A DNA stretch of 64,000 nt from NCBI GenBank assembly GCA_020629635.1, contig JAHDCX010000002.1, positions 363,936-427,935 of the forward strand, read 5' to 3'. The position numbers and the translations under genes are program-made. Positions 41,476 to 49,757 of this stretch are shown in pieces. Within the stretch, counting starts at the first letter, position 1. Each line of letters begins with the position of its first letter. This DNA is from Acidimicrobiales bacterium. Its GTDB lineage: Bacteria; Actinomycetota; Acidimicrobiia; Acidimicrobiales; SHLQ01. A model generated the notes under the pieces. It was given only the letters and a program-made list of their open reading frames with translations. It searched no databases and had not been told where the DNA came from.

Positions 41476-42409
41476 GACGAAGAGCACACACTCTGCGGTG
41501 GCCGACGAACGCAACGCCGACGTGCAGATCTGGATCAACGGCGAGTTCTTCCACCGGGACGACGCGAAGGTCTCGGTGTTCGACTCCGGGTTCCTCGTTG
41601 GTGACGGCATCTGGGAGGGGATCCGGCTCCACCACGGCAAATTCGCCTTTCTGGACCGACACCTGGACCGGCTCTTCGCTGGGGCCAAAGCCATCCACCT
41701 CGACATCGGGACCCGCGACGACGTCGTCGCTGCCCTTCGGGCCACCGTCGATCGCAACGACATGGACGATCACGTCCACGTGCGCCTCATGATCACCCGC
41801 GGCGACAAGAAGACCCCCTCGCAGCATCCGTCCAACGTGATCGGCGGGCCGAACGTCGTGATCATCGCCGAGCACAAGAAAGCGGACCCCGGTGTGGCAA
41901 CCGAAGGTATCTCGCTGTTCACCGCCACCGTGCGCCGCCCGCCGCCGGACACGCTCGACCAGAAGCTCAACTGTCACTCCAAGCTTCACGAGGTGATCGC
42001 CCTGATCCAGGCTGTGGGCGCGGGAGCCGACGAAGCCCTGATGCTGGACCCCAACGGCGCCGTGGCCACCTGCAACGCCACGAACTTCTTCATCGTGCGC
42101 AACGGCGAGGTGTGGACGTCGACCGGGTTCTACAACCTCCCGGGTATCACCCGTGCCCTCGTGCTCGAAGTCGCCCGAGAGGCCGGCATCCCGGCGTACG
42201 AGAAAGACTTTTCTCTGACCGAGGTGTACGACGCGGACGAGGTGTTCGTGACCGGAACCTTCGGGGGTCTGACGCCGGTGCGAGAGGTCGATGGTCGCAC
42301 GATCGGCGATGGCACCGGAACCGGTCCGATGACGGCACGGCTCGTCGAGCTCTACCGAGCGGCGATCGCCGCAGATGTGCAGGCCCGAATCGACGAGGAC
42401 CGTGAGTGA
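41474..42409 (+). CDS. PLP-dependent class IV aminotransferase (D-amino-acid/branched-chain type)
   Basis: 311 residues from ATG 41474. Family features are WINGEFFHRDDAKVSVFDSGFLVGDGIWEGIR, catalytic Lys in LNCHSKLHEVIA, DEALMLDPNGAVATCNATNFFIV and the phosphate-binding EVFVTGTFGGLTPV. This class covers branched-chain aminotransferase, D-alanine aminotransferase and aminodeoxychorismate lyase; the CNATNFF and GGLTPV pattern suggests a D-amino-acid or branched-chain transaminase. The stop overlaps the next gene (GTGA). Confidence 0.87.
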   Translation: MTKSTHSAVADERNADVQIWINGEFFHRDDAKVSVFDSGFLVGDGIWEGIRLHHGKFAFLDRHLDRLFAGAKAIHLDIGTRDDVVAALRATVDRNDMDDHVHVRLMITRGDKKTPSQHPSNVIGGPNVVIIAEHKKADPGVATEGISLFTATVRRPPPDTLDQKLNCHSKLHEVIALIQAVGAGADEALMLDPNGAVATCNATNFFIVRNGEVWTSTGFYNLPGITRALVLEVAREAGIPAYEKDFSLTEVYDADEVFVTGTFGGLTPVREVDGRTIGDGTGTGPMTARLVELYRAAIAADVQARIDEDRE

Positions 42410-43119
42410 CCGTCCGCATCAACATGTGGTCGGGGCCGCGCAATCTGTCCACGGCGATGATGTACAGCTGGCGCGAACGGTCGGACACGACCGTGGTCGA
42501 CGAGCCCATCTATGCCCACTATCTGCGGGTCAGCGGGCGGAGGCATCCGGGCGATGCTGACGTACTCGCCTCGCAGGACACAGACGGTGAGGCCGTGGTT
42601 CGCGACGTCATGCTCGGCGACTACGACACGCCGGTCGTGTTCTTCAAGCAGATCGCCAAGCACCTGATCGACCTCGACCGGTCGTTTCTGCCGGAGTTCC
42701 GCAACATCCTGCTGACGCGCGATCCGCTCGACATGTTGACCTCGCTCCAGGTGCAGCTGCCCGACCTCACCCTCGACGACACCGGATTCGTCGAGCTCGT
42801 CGAGATCCTCGAGTCGCTGCACTCGATGGGGGAGGAGCCCATCGTGGTGGAGACCCGTCGCCTGCTCGAAGACCCTGCCGAGGTGCTCGGGGCGGTGTGC
42901 CAGGCGTGCGGCATCGACTTCGATCCGGCGATGCTGACGTGGCCGGCCGGCCCGAAACCCGAAGACGGCATCTGGGCGGAGCACTGGTACCACGGCGTGC
43001 ACCGGTCGACCGGCTGGCAGCCATACGTCGCCAAGGACGTCGAGCTGTTGCCGCATCTACAACCCGTCTTGGAGGCGGCCATGCCACTGCATGACCGCCT
43101 CCTTCCGTACGTGATCTGA
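42406..43119 (+). CDS. Sulfotransferase-like P-loop protein
   Basis: 237 residues, GTG start inside the stop of the aminotransferase gene. The N-terminus INMWSGPRNLSTAMMYSW is a 5'-phosphosulfate loop-like motif as in branched-chain aminotransferase-linked sulfotransferase-like proteins, with RNILLTRDPLDML as the likely 3'-phosphate-binding segment. The sulfonate acceptor is unknown. Translation coupling with a class IV aminotransferase suggests the pair works on one metabolite. Confidence 0.8.
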   Translation: MTVRINMWSGPRNLSTAMMYSWRERSDTTVVDEPIYAHYLRVSGRRHPGDADVLASQDTDGEAVVRDVMLGDYDTPVVFFKQIAKHLIDLDRSFLPEFRNILLTRDPLDMLTSLQVQLPDLTLDDTGFVELVEILESLHSMGEEPIVVETRRLLEDPAEVLGAVCQACGIDFDPAMLTWPAGPKPEDGIWAEHWYHGVHRSTGWQPYVAKDVELLPHLQPVLEAAMPLHDRLLPYVI

Positions 43120-43127
43120 ACGAATCG

Positions 43128-43178
43128 CCCAGCGTGGTGATCCGTCGCTTATTCGACTGTGCCGCCACCACGCCTGGG
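43128..43178. terminator. Long inverted repeat after the sulfotransferase-like gene
   Basis: CCCAGCGTGGTG (43128-43139) is complementary to CACCACGCCTGGG (43166-43178) with one bulged base and a 26-nt loop. No U-tract follows. It may end the operon or bind a regulator of the next gene. Confidence 0.4.
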
Positions 43179-43225
43179 CCATATGGCACTGCGGTCGATG
43201 GGTGAAACATGCCGAACATCTGGCC

Positions 43226-43990
43226 ATGGATCGCGAACGTGGCGCCACGAGCGTCGAAATGGGTCTGATCATCTCGCTCATCGCCGTGATCGCGCTCGGC
43301 GCGCTGATGGCGGTCGGCCGCACCATCGGAGGCGATGACTCGTCGTCGACGGTCAATCAGGCACTTGGCTCCGAACCGGTGTCCATCAACGGCTCCACCG
43401 AAAAGACGGCATCTGCGGCCAACGGTGCGGGTGGAAGCAGTGGTGTACTCGGCAACGCCGCGACCGTTTCGGCCAACAGCGGGAGCGGCAACTCGCTCGC
43501 CGGCGGATCCGTGACCGGCGAAGCCACCTCCTTCACGATCGACGACGCCGACGACGGCAGTTGGAACACCCACCGAACCGGCGACTCCTTCGGCGGATGG
43601 ACCGTCGTCTCCGGCACGATCGACGCCACGGTCAACTACCGCGGCCCCTTCGATCTCGACATCGCCAGCAACTTCATCGACATGAACGGATGGGGCGCCG
43701 GCAAGATCGAGCGAACCGTCGACATCATCCCGAACCAGACGTACAACCTCAGCATCGACCTCGCCGAGAACGCCTACGGCGGGCCCGATGTGAAGACCCT
43801 CGAGATCCTGTGGAACGGCGAGGTCATCAGCCTCCTCGAGGTCGATCTGCCGCGAGACGAAACCCGGACCTACACGGTCCAGTTGCCGGCCGTCGCAGCC
43901 AACGAGGCCGTGCTCTCGTTCGCGAGCAAGAACGGCAGTGCACACGGCGTCCTCATCGACAACCCCACCCTGACCCTCATCCCAACCTGA
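43226..43990 (+). CDS. Flp-pilin-like signal fused to a DUF642-type carbohydrate-binding-like domain
   Basis: 254 residues from ATG 43226 (GTG 43202 would add eight). The N-terminus is a short basic leader, then RGATSVEMGLIISLIAVIAL: a prepilin-peptidase site (Gly then Ala) with Glu at +5 and one hydrophobic helix, as in Flp/Tad pilins. Instead of a short pilin tail the chain continues with a Gly/Ser/Asn-rich linker (about 45-100) and a C-terminal DUF642-like galactose-binding beta-sandwich (GGWTVVSGTIDATVN, NQTYNLSIDLAENAYG, VLIDNPTLTL). It could be a surface pseudopilin presenting a sugar-binding tip. No tad/flp machinery is in the window. Confidence 0.75.
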   Translation: MDRERGATSVEMGLIISLIAVIALGALMAVGRTIGGDDSSSTVNQALGSEPVSINGSTEKTASAANGAGGSSGVLGNAATVSANSGSGNSLAGGSVTGEATSFTIDDADDGSWNTHRTGDSFGGWTVVSGTIDATVNYRGPFDLDIASNFIDMNGWGAGKIERTVDIIPNQTYNLSIDLAENAYGGPDVKTLEILWNGEVISLLEVDLPRDETRTYTVQLPAVAANEAVLSFASKNGSAHGVLIDNPTLTLIPT

Positions 43991-44845
43991 TCAGCAACGG
44001 GTCTCCCCATCCAGGGTGAGCAACGGGCCATAGAGATCCGGCCGGCGATCGCGGAACACGGCCCACTCGGCCCTGGCCGCCGCGATCTCGTCGAGATCGA
44101 ACGTCGCGACAATCGGCCCCTCAGTCGTCTCGTCGGCCTTCTGCACGATGGCACCCGTGTGGTCGGTGATGAACGAACGACCCCAGAACGTCGTGGAGCC
44201 GAGATCGCCGGTCTCGGTGCCGATCCGGTTGGACGCCACCAGCGGCATCAGGTTTGCGCCGGCGTGGCCCTGCATCACCCGCTGCCAATGGTCGTGGCAG
44301 TCCGATCCGATCGCCGTTGGATAGAACAGCACCTCAGCGCCCTTCAAGGCCATGATCCGGGCGGCCTCCGGAAACCACTGGTCCCAACAGATGCCGACGC
44401 CGATCTTTGCGTACGCCGTATCCCAGACCTGAAACCCGGTGTCGCCGACGTTGGTGTACATCTTCTCGTAGCAGTTGGGCGGGCCGCCCGGGATGTGGCT
44501 CTTGCGGTATCGGCCGAGGATCGACCCGTCGGCGTCAATGCACGCGACCGTGTTGTAGTACGCGTTGTTGACGCGCTCGAAGAAGTCGCAGGGGATCACG
44601 ACTTCGAGCTCGGCAGCGAGCGCACGCATTCGACTCACGGTCGGACCCTCGAGATCCTCGGCGAGCGAAAAGTGCTCGCCTTTCATGTCGCCGAACATGA
44701 ACATCGGTCGACTGAACAGTTCCTGCAGCAGGATCACCTGCGCGCCAGCTGCGGCCGCCTCACGCACGATCGACTCTGCCTTGTCGAGGGTCTTGCTCAG
44801 ATCCCACGAACATGCCATCTGCGTCGCAGCAACCGTCACCTGCAT
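43991..44845 (-). CDS. N-carbamoylputrescine amidase-like carbon-nitrogen hydrolase
   Basis: 284 residues from ATG 44845 behind a GAGG site. The nitrilase-superfamily triad is present: Glu in LLQELFSRPMF, Lys in RYRKSHIPGG, Cys in VGICWDQWFPEAAR. The sequence ALKGAEVLFYPTAIGS and the ICWDQWFPE context match AguB, which hydrolyses N-carbamoylputrescine to putrescine in polyamine synthesis from agmatine. Other amidases with the same fold cannot be excluded. No agmatine deiminase gene is in the window. The class III aminotransferase nearby might take putrescine onward. Confidence 0.88.
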   Translation of the reverse strand: MQVTVAATQMACSWDLSKTLDKAESIVREAAAAGAQVILLQELFSRPMFMFGDMKGEHFSLAEDLEGPTVSRMRALAAELEVVIPCDFFERVNNAYYNTVACIDADGSILGRYRKSHIPGGPPNCYEKMYTNVGDTGFQVWDTAYAKIGVGICWDQWFPEAARIMALKGAEVLFYPTAIGSDCHDHWQRVMQGHAGANLMPLVASNRIGTETGDLGSTTFWGRSFITDHTGAIVQKADETTEGPIVATFDLDEIAAARAEWAVFRDRRPDLYGPLLTLDGETRC

Positions 44846-44908
44846 CGGAGCGTCCTCGTTGTTCGTTGAAGCGGGGAGGGCGAAAGCTTCGCGCATACCG
44901 TCGAGGAT

Positions 44909-45400
44909 GTGAACAGCCTTCCTCCGCCACGGCGAGATCCCGTCGACCGCCGAACGCTGTTCTCCCGCGCGCTCAGGCTGCGATGCCCCCGTTGTGGGGA
45001 GGGCCAGATGTCGAATCTGTTCCGCACGCCGCGCTATTGCGCCGTGTGCGGGAGCATCCATTCACGCGAAGTCGGGTACTGGTTCAACGCCGTTGTCCTC
45101 AACTACATCGTGTCCGGACTCGCGTCGCTTGGACTCTTCTTCGGCGTACTGATCTGGCTCGATTGGCCGGCCCTCGTCGTCGTCACGATCTGCGCGGTCG
45201 TCGCCGTCGTCGTCTCGATCCTGGCGAATCCGCTGTGCAGAACCCTGTGGCTCGCGTCGGACATCGCCGCGAGCTCCGCGACCGACGACGACTTCGTGCA
45301 GACCTATTCGGGCGACGATCGGCGACTCCGTCGAATGGCGGCCGAGGCACGAGAACAAATGCTCGCCAACTGGGACCTCGATGGCAGGAGTGGTTCCTGA
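44909..45400 (+). CDS. DUF983 membrane protein with zinc-ribbon-like cysteines
   Basis: 163 residues, GTG start with GAGG upstream. The N-terminus has two CxxC pairs (LRCPRCGEG and YCAVCGS) that could hold zinc. Two membrane helices follow (about 58-80 and 84-105) with the GYWFNAVVLNYIV of DUF983 proteins. The C-terminal 55 residues are cytoplasmic and polar. DUF983 proteins are often found near cytochrome oxidase genes, but here the neighbours are metabolic enzymes, so no role is proposed. Confidence 0.82.
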   Translation: MNSLPPPRRDPVDRRTLFSRALRLRCPRCGEGQMSNLFRTPRYCAVCGSIHSREVGYWFNAVVLNYIVSGLASLGLFFGVLIWLDWPALVVVTICAVVAVVVSILANPLCRTLWLASDIAASSATDDDFVQTYSGDDRRLRRMAAEAREQMLANWDLDGRSGS

Positions 45401-45413
45401 GCTAGACAGCTAG

Positions 45414-46736
45414 CTAGACCATCGCCAGGTCGTCGAGCACCTCTTCGAGAACGTTCATGATCATGTCGATCTCCTCAGGAGTGATGACGAGCGGCGGACT
45501 GATGGCGAGCGTGTCGCCGAGGATCCGGAAGATGACGCCCCTCTGTTCGGCGAGCGTGCCGATACGCCCGCCGACCTCGCCGAGCTCGCCGACCGTGTCG
45601 AACTCGATCGCAGCGAGCAGGCCCACCCGACGAACGTCGAAGACGCCCGAGCGCTGCGCGATCCGATCGAGATGGGTCCCGAGGTGCGTGCCCAGCTCGG
45701 TGACGTGGGTCTCGATGTCCATTTCTTCGTAGATCGTCAGGGCCTCCATCGCCACCGCGGCGCCGACCGGATGGCCGCCGTAGGTGAAGCCGTGGCCGAA
45801 CAGGCCGAGGTCGTGGCTGTGCTTGGCGACGACCCCGTAGACGTCGTCGTGCACGCCAACACCAGAGATCGGGAAGTACGACGACGACATCTGCTTCGCC
45901 ATCGTCATCAGGTGCGGCCGCATGCCGAAGGTCTGCGAGCCGAACCATCGGCCGGTGCGACCGAACCCGCAGATGATCTCGTCGGCGATCAACAGCACGT
46001 CGTGGCTGTCGAGCACCTCCTGCACCGATTCCCAGTAGCCCTTCGGTGGGATGATTGCGCCCCCCGAGCCGATGACGGGCTCACCGATCAATGCGCACAC
46101 CCGATCGGCGCCGACCTCACGGATCTGTGCATCGATCTCCTCGGCGCGGCGAGTGGAGAACTGCGCTTCGGTCTCGCCGGGGGCGCCGTGACGGCGATAG
46201 TGGGTGGACGCGGCACGGATCACTCCGTGGGTCGGGACGTCGAGGTCCTCGTGCATGTACGACGCGGCTGACAGCGCCGCGCTGTTGTGGCCCGACCCGT
46301 GGTACCCCTCCTCGCGGGCGATGATCAGCTTCTTGTCTCGTTTGCCGCGTGCGTTCTGGTAGAAGCGAGCGATCTTGACGGCCGAATCGACGGCGTCGCT
46401 CCCAGTGCAACCGAAGAACACGTGGTCGATGCCGTCCGGCAACTTCTCCGCCAACGCCGTGCCGTACCGCTCCGCAGCGCCTGCTGAGCGCCCCATGAAG
46501 TTGTGGTACCAGGGCAGCGTCGATAGCTGCGCTGTCGCGGCGTCGATCAGCCGCTGATTGCTGAACCCAAGCGACGCGCACCACAGGCCAGCCGCCGCGT
46601 CGAACAATCGATTTCCGTCGGCATCGACGATCCAGCATCCGTCGCCCGACTCGATGACTCGAGGCGGGTTCGACAAGAGGTCGATCGGATCAGAGAAAGG
46701 ATGGAACTGGGGCACGCGGCACATTCTTGCATCCAT
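45414..46736 (-). CDS. Class III omega-aminotransferase
   Basis: 440 residues from ATG 46736; the longer upstream frame is antisense to the fasciclin gene. GCTGSDAVDSAVKIARFYQNARGK, YHGSGHNSAALSAASYMH, DVLLIADEIICGFGRTG (Asp contacts PLP) and catalytic Lys in MAKQMSSSYFP identify it. These enzymes transfer an amino group from an omega-amine such as putrescine, beta-alanine, GABA or taurine to pyruvate or 2-oxoglutarate. With an AguB-like amidase 600 nt away, putrescine or a related polyamine is an attractive but unproved substrate. Confidence 0.9.
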   Translation of the reverse strand: MDARMCRVPQFHPFSDPIDLLSNPPRVIESGDGCWIVDADGNRLFDAAAGLWCASLGFSNQRLIDAATAQLSTLPWYHNFMGRSAGAAERYGTALAEKLPDGIDHVFFGCTGSDAVDSAVKIARFYQNARGKRDKKLIIAREEGYHGSGHNSAALSAASYMHEDLDVPTHGVIRAASTHYRRHGAPGETEAQFSTRRAEEIDAQIREVGADRVCALIGEPVIGSGGAIIPPKGYWESVQEVLDSHDVLLIADEIICGFGRTGRWFGSQTFGMRPHLMTMAKQMSSSYFPISGVGVHDDVYGVVAKHSHDLGLFGHGFTYGGHPVGAAVAMEALTIYEEMDIETHVTELGTHLGTHLDRIAQRSGVFDVRRVGLLAAIEFDTVGELGEVGGRIGTLAEQRGVIFRILGDTLAISPPLVITPEEIDMIMNVLEEVLDDLAMV

Positions 46737-46791
46737 CGGGCGGTCACCCTCCGTAGTGCCGGGCAAGTGATGCCTACCGAGGGAGATCCTC

Positions 46792-47964
46792 ATGCAACTT
46801 GTCCGAATCCTCCGCCGAGCTGTCGCCACCGTGGCGCTGCTCGCCCTGCCAGCAACGCTGCTCGCCACCACTGCATCGGCCAGCGAATCTGGTCCGACGA
46901 TCGCCGATACGGCGATTGCCGTGTCGAGCCTCGACGGTTTCGACGGCAACAACGGCGACTTCGACATGTTGATTCAGGCGCTCATCGCTGCGGATCTCGT
47001 CGGTGCGGTCGCTGACCCGTCGGCTGACCTGACCGTGTTTGCTCCGACGGATCAGGCGTTCGTGCGTCTGGCTCGTGACCTGGGCTATGCCGAGCGTGGC
47101 TATGACGAGGCTGGGGCGTTCGCGTACATCGTCGAGCAGCTCACCGTGCTCGGTGACGGCGACCCGATTCCGGTCCTGACCAACGTGCTGCTGTATCACG
47201 TGAGCCCTGGGTCGACGTTCTATGGCGACATCAAGGCGGCTGGTTCGGTTGAGGTCCCAACGCTGTTGGGTGCGAGCTTCACGGCGAATGGTCGCCATCT
47301 GGTCGATGCTGCTCCGTCGCTGATGGACCCGCGGATCAAGAACCCGCTCACCGACATCGAGACCAGTAACGGTGTCATCCACGGCATCAACCGAGTCCTC
47401 ATCCCCGTCGACATCGGCGGTGAGCCCGAGCCCGAGCTGCCGACGATCGCCGATACGGCGATTGCCGTGTCGAGCCTCGACGGTTTCGACGGCAACAACG
47501 GCGACTTCGACATGTTGATTCAGGCGCTCATCGCTGCGGATCTCGTCGGTGCGGTCGCTGACCCGTCGGCTGACCTGACCGTGTTTGCTCCGACGGATCA
47601 GGCGTTCGTGCGTCTGGCTCGTGACCTGGGCTATGCCGAGCGTGGCTATGACGAGGCTGGGGCGTTCGCGTACATCGTCGAGCAGCTCACCGTGCTCGGT
47701 GACGGCGACCCGATTCCGGTCCTGACCAACGTGCTGCTGTATCACGTGAGCCCTGGGTCGACGTTCTATGGCGACATCAAGGCGGCTGGTTCGGTTGAGG
47801 TCCCAACGCTGTTGGGTGCGAGCTTCACGGCGAATGGTCGCCATCTGGTCGATGCTGCTCCGTCGCTGATGGACCCGCGGATCAAGAACCCGCTCACCGA
47901 CATCGAGACCAGTAACGGTGTCATCCACGGCATCAACCGAGTCCTCATCCCGCTCGGGTTGTAA
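46792..47964 (+). CDS. Secreted protein of two identical fasciclin (FAS1) domains
   Basis: 390 residues. A signal peptide (to about residue 30, ending TASA) is followed by two FAS1 domains, residues about 35-205 and 217-387. Each has the H1 and H2 FAS1 boxes (DLTVFAPTDQAFVRL; NGVIHGINRVLIP). The two domains are the same in amino acids because their DNA is duplicated. FAS1 domains mediate cell adhesion. A short linker with PEPELP joins them. ATG 46792 follows GAGGGAG. The upstream class III aminotransferase is divergent with 55 nt between starts. Confidence 0.92.
   Translation: MQLVRILRRAVATVALLALPATLLATTASASESGPTIADTAIAVSSLDGFDGNNGDFDMLIQALIAADLVGAVADPSADLTVFAPTDQAFVRLARDLGYAERGYDEAGAFAYIVEQLTVLGDGDPIPVLTNVLLYHVSPGSTFYGDIKAAGSVEVPTLLGASFTANGRHLVDAAPSLMDPRIKNPLTDIETSNGVIHGINRVLIPVDIGGEPEPELPTIADTAIAVSSLDGFDGNNGDFDMLIQALIAADLVGAVADPSADLTVFAPTDQAFVRLARDLGYAERGYDEAGAFAYIVEQLTVLGDGDPIPVLTNVLLYHVSPGSTFYGDIKAAGSVEVPTLLGASFTANGRHLVDAAPSLMDPRIKNPLTDIETSNGVIHGINRVLIPLGL
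46894..47951 (+). repeat. 512-bp perfect in-frame tandem duplication encoding the FAS1 domains
   Basis: 46894-47405 and 47440-47951 are identical as far as I can read them, offset 546 bp (182 codons), including all third codon positions. This means a very recent duplication or active gene conversion. Assemblers may collapse or expand it. Confidence 0.88.
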
Positions 47965-48015
47965 CGACCTGCTGCTTGCGCAGCTGATACCCCACCCCAG
48001 TGGGTCTGAAGGGCC

Positions 48016-48054
48016 GGCCGCTCGGGTCTTCTTTCGACGAAGACTCGGGCGGCC
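48016..48054. terminator. Bidirectional terminator hairpin between the FAS1 and SDR genes
   Basis: GGCCGCTCGGGTCTTC (48016-48031) pairs with 48039-48054 over 16 bp with two G-U pairs and a 7-nt loop. It lies between convergent genes and can serve both. Confidence 0.6.
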
Positions 48055-48065
48055 GTTGCGGTTCT

Positions 48066-48746
48066 CTACCCGAAGCGGTCCGCGGGGACGTCCCGGACGG
48101 TCGGATCCGCCAGGGCCCCGACGATGACCTCTGCCACCGATGACGGTGACAGCCCTTCGGGAAACGCCGGTGCGGTGCCAGCAATGGCGCGATTGACCAG
48201 ACCGGTTTCGGTGTGCGGCGGCCGGATGTCGAGCACCCGGATCTTTCGACGACGAGCCTCTCGCCCGAACCCTTCGTTGAACGATCGAAGTGCCGCCTTC
48301 GACGCCCCGTACGCGGCCATGCCCGGGAAGTTCTGCTCCGCAATCACACCCGAGATGTGCGCGATCGTTCCACCTTCGGAGAGCACCGAGAGCGTCGCCT
48401 GCGACAAGAAGACGGCAGCGAACACGTTGGTCATGAACAGCTCTTCGAGGGTGTCGCTGTCGAGCTCGTCCACGCTGCCGAAGGCAACCACGCCGGCGGC
48501 ATTGACGACCATGTCGACCCGCCCATGCGCGGCCAGAGCCGCATCCAGCAGTCCTTTGCTCGCCGCCGGATCTCGCAGGTCGGCAGCGACCAGATGGGCA
48601 TCCTCGAACTCTGGGCGCCGCAACCTGTCGACACTGCGCCCGCTCAGGGTCAGGTGCGCTCCCATTGCGGCCAAGCGAAGGGAGATCTCGCTTCTCAGCA
48701 CGCCGCTGGCTCCGGCGACGACGATCGATGAACCGTTGAGTTCCAT
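48066..48746 (-). CDS. Short-chain dehydrogenase/reductase
   Basis: 226 residues from ATG 48746. VVAGASGVLRSEISLRL is the nucleotide loop (TGxxxGxG varied to AGASGVLRS), NAAGVV, the catalytic Ser in IAHISGVIAE, and YxxxK in YGASKAALRSF. The Gly pattern is atypical, so cofactor binding may be weak or different. It lies just downstream of the alpha/beta hydrolase on the same strand but separated by 37 nt, and may share its transcript. Confidence 0.85.
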   Translation of the reverse strand: MELNGSSIVVAGASGVLRSEISLRLAAMGAHLTLSGRSVDRLRRPEFEDAHLVAADLRDPAASKGLLDAALAAHGRVDMVVNAAGVVAFGSVDELDSDTLEELFMTNVFAAVFLSQATLSVLSEGGTIAHISGVIAEQNFPGMAAYGASKAALRSFNEGFGREARRRKIRVLDIRPPHTETGLVNRAIAGTAPAFPEGLSPSSVAEVIVGALADPTVRDVPADRFG

Positions 48747-48783
48747 CCGTCGAGTAGAGCAGCGTGGGGCTTCGGGCGTCGGA

Positions 48784-49689
48784 TCAGCCTGCGATGTCCG
48801 ATTGCCACGCGCCGGAAACGGCAGGGAGCAGCGCCGTGGCTGTCTCTTCGGGGAACTCCTCGTGGACGAAGAGCTTCCCCCGAGGAATGACCTCCAGCGC
48901 AACGGGGCCTGCGAACTCGGGCATCATCCGCCTGGTCCACTCGACAGGGAAGAACGGGTCGTCTTCGCCCCAAACGAGTTGCACCGGCGCCGTCATCTTT
49001 CGGTGACAGGTCGACATTTCGGCGAAGCGATCAAGATCGAAGTTGCGTCCGAACTCTCCGGCGGCCCAGCGTCGGTCGGGGTCGTCGAGAAGCGGTCGGA
49101 GGTTGAACTCCTCGAACTCCCCGTCGAGCAACGCCTTGTCGTGGAAGCAATCGCCGAGCACGAACGTGTTGCGTCGGAGCCGACGGTGGTTGGCGACCCG
49201 GGTCAGCAGTTCTTCGAATCGGGGAATGTGTCGCACCCGGAGAAAGGAGGAGAAGCGCCAATGCGCCTTCGGTGGTTGCTCGGTGTCGATCAATCCCCAC
49301 CCGTGGACCCGGGTGTCGTCAGCGAAGGCGAGTCGGGCGATCATGCCGCCGCTGTCGTGGCCGACCACGCCGAACCGCTCGAGATCCAGCTCGTCGACGA
49401 CGTGCCGCAGTGCCTCGGCGTGGGTCGTCAGGCTCGGTGTGATGCGTCGGTCGAAGATTGAGTCACCCGCCCCTGGCAGGTCGATGAGATGGCAACGGAC
49501 ATGAGGCACGAGGTGAGGAAGTAGACCACGGAACGTCGCGCTGGTAACCGGCCACCCGTGGCTGAAGATGACGTCCGGGCCTTCGCCGACGACACGATGC
49601 GCGACCGACCCGTTGCCGACGTCGATGTGACGATCGGCCGGGCGTCGAAACACGTCCGACGCTTGTTGCGCAGTCAGGTTGGTCGTCAT
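48784..49689 (-). CDS. Alpha/beta hydrolase of the epoxide hydrolase/haloalkane dehalogenase type
   Basis: 301 residues. An HGWP oxyanion motif (VIFSHGWPVTS), nucleophile in VGHDSGGMIAR, where Asp occupies the usual Ser position, and a C-terminal DDPFFPVEWTRR typical of the family acid region. Asp as nucleophile and the HGWP motif point to an epoxide hydrolase or dehalogenase-like enzyme. GAGGAG precedes the ATG. It is divergent from the TetR gene, which likely represses it. Confidence 0.85.
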   Translation of the reverse strand: MTTNLTAQQASDVFRRPADRHIDVGNGSVAHRVVGEGPDVIFSHGWPVTSATFRGLLPHLVPHVRCHLIDLPGAGDSIFDRRITPSLTTHAEALRHVVDELDLERFGVVGHDSGGMIARLAFADDTRVHGWGLIDTEQPPKAHWRFSSFLRVRHIPRFEELLTRVANHRRLRRNTFVLGDCFHDKALLDGEFEEFNLRPLLDDPDRRWAAGEFGRNFDLDRFAEMSTCHRKMTAPVQLVWGEDDPFFPVEWTRRMMPEFAGPVALEVIPRGKLFVHEEFPEETATALLPAVSGAWQSDIAG

Positions 49690-49708
49690 AGGAACGCTCC
49701 TCGATTGA

Positions 49709-49749
49709 AGTGATTACTACAATAAGATATCTGAAGCGGTCACTACGAT
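49709..49749. promoter_or_regulatory. AT-rich divergent promoter/operator between hydrolase and TetR genes
   Basis: An unusually AT-rich patch in GC-rich DNA with the imperfect dyad AGTGA (49709-49713) / TCACT (49740-49744) and repeated ACTAC. TACGAT at 49744-49749 is 8 nt before the TetR ATG and may be its -10 box. It is a plausible TetR binding site; the sequence is seen, the function inferred. Confidence 0.5.
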
Positions 49750-49757
49750 CGACCTGC

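Noticed and set aside
46774..47928. Minus-strand repeated open frame opposite the FAS1 gene
   Set aside because: Mirrors the FAS1 duplication; the plus strand has the signal peptide and the domains.
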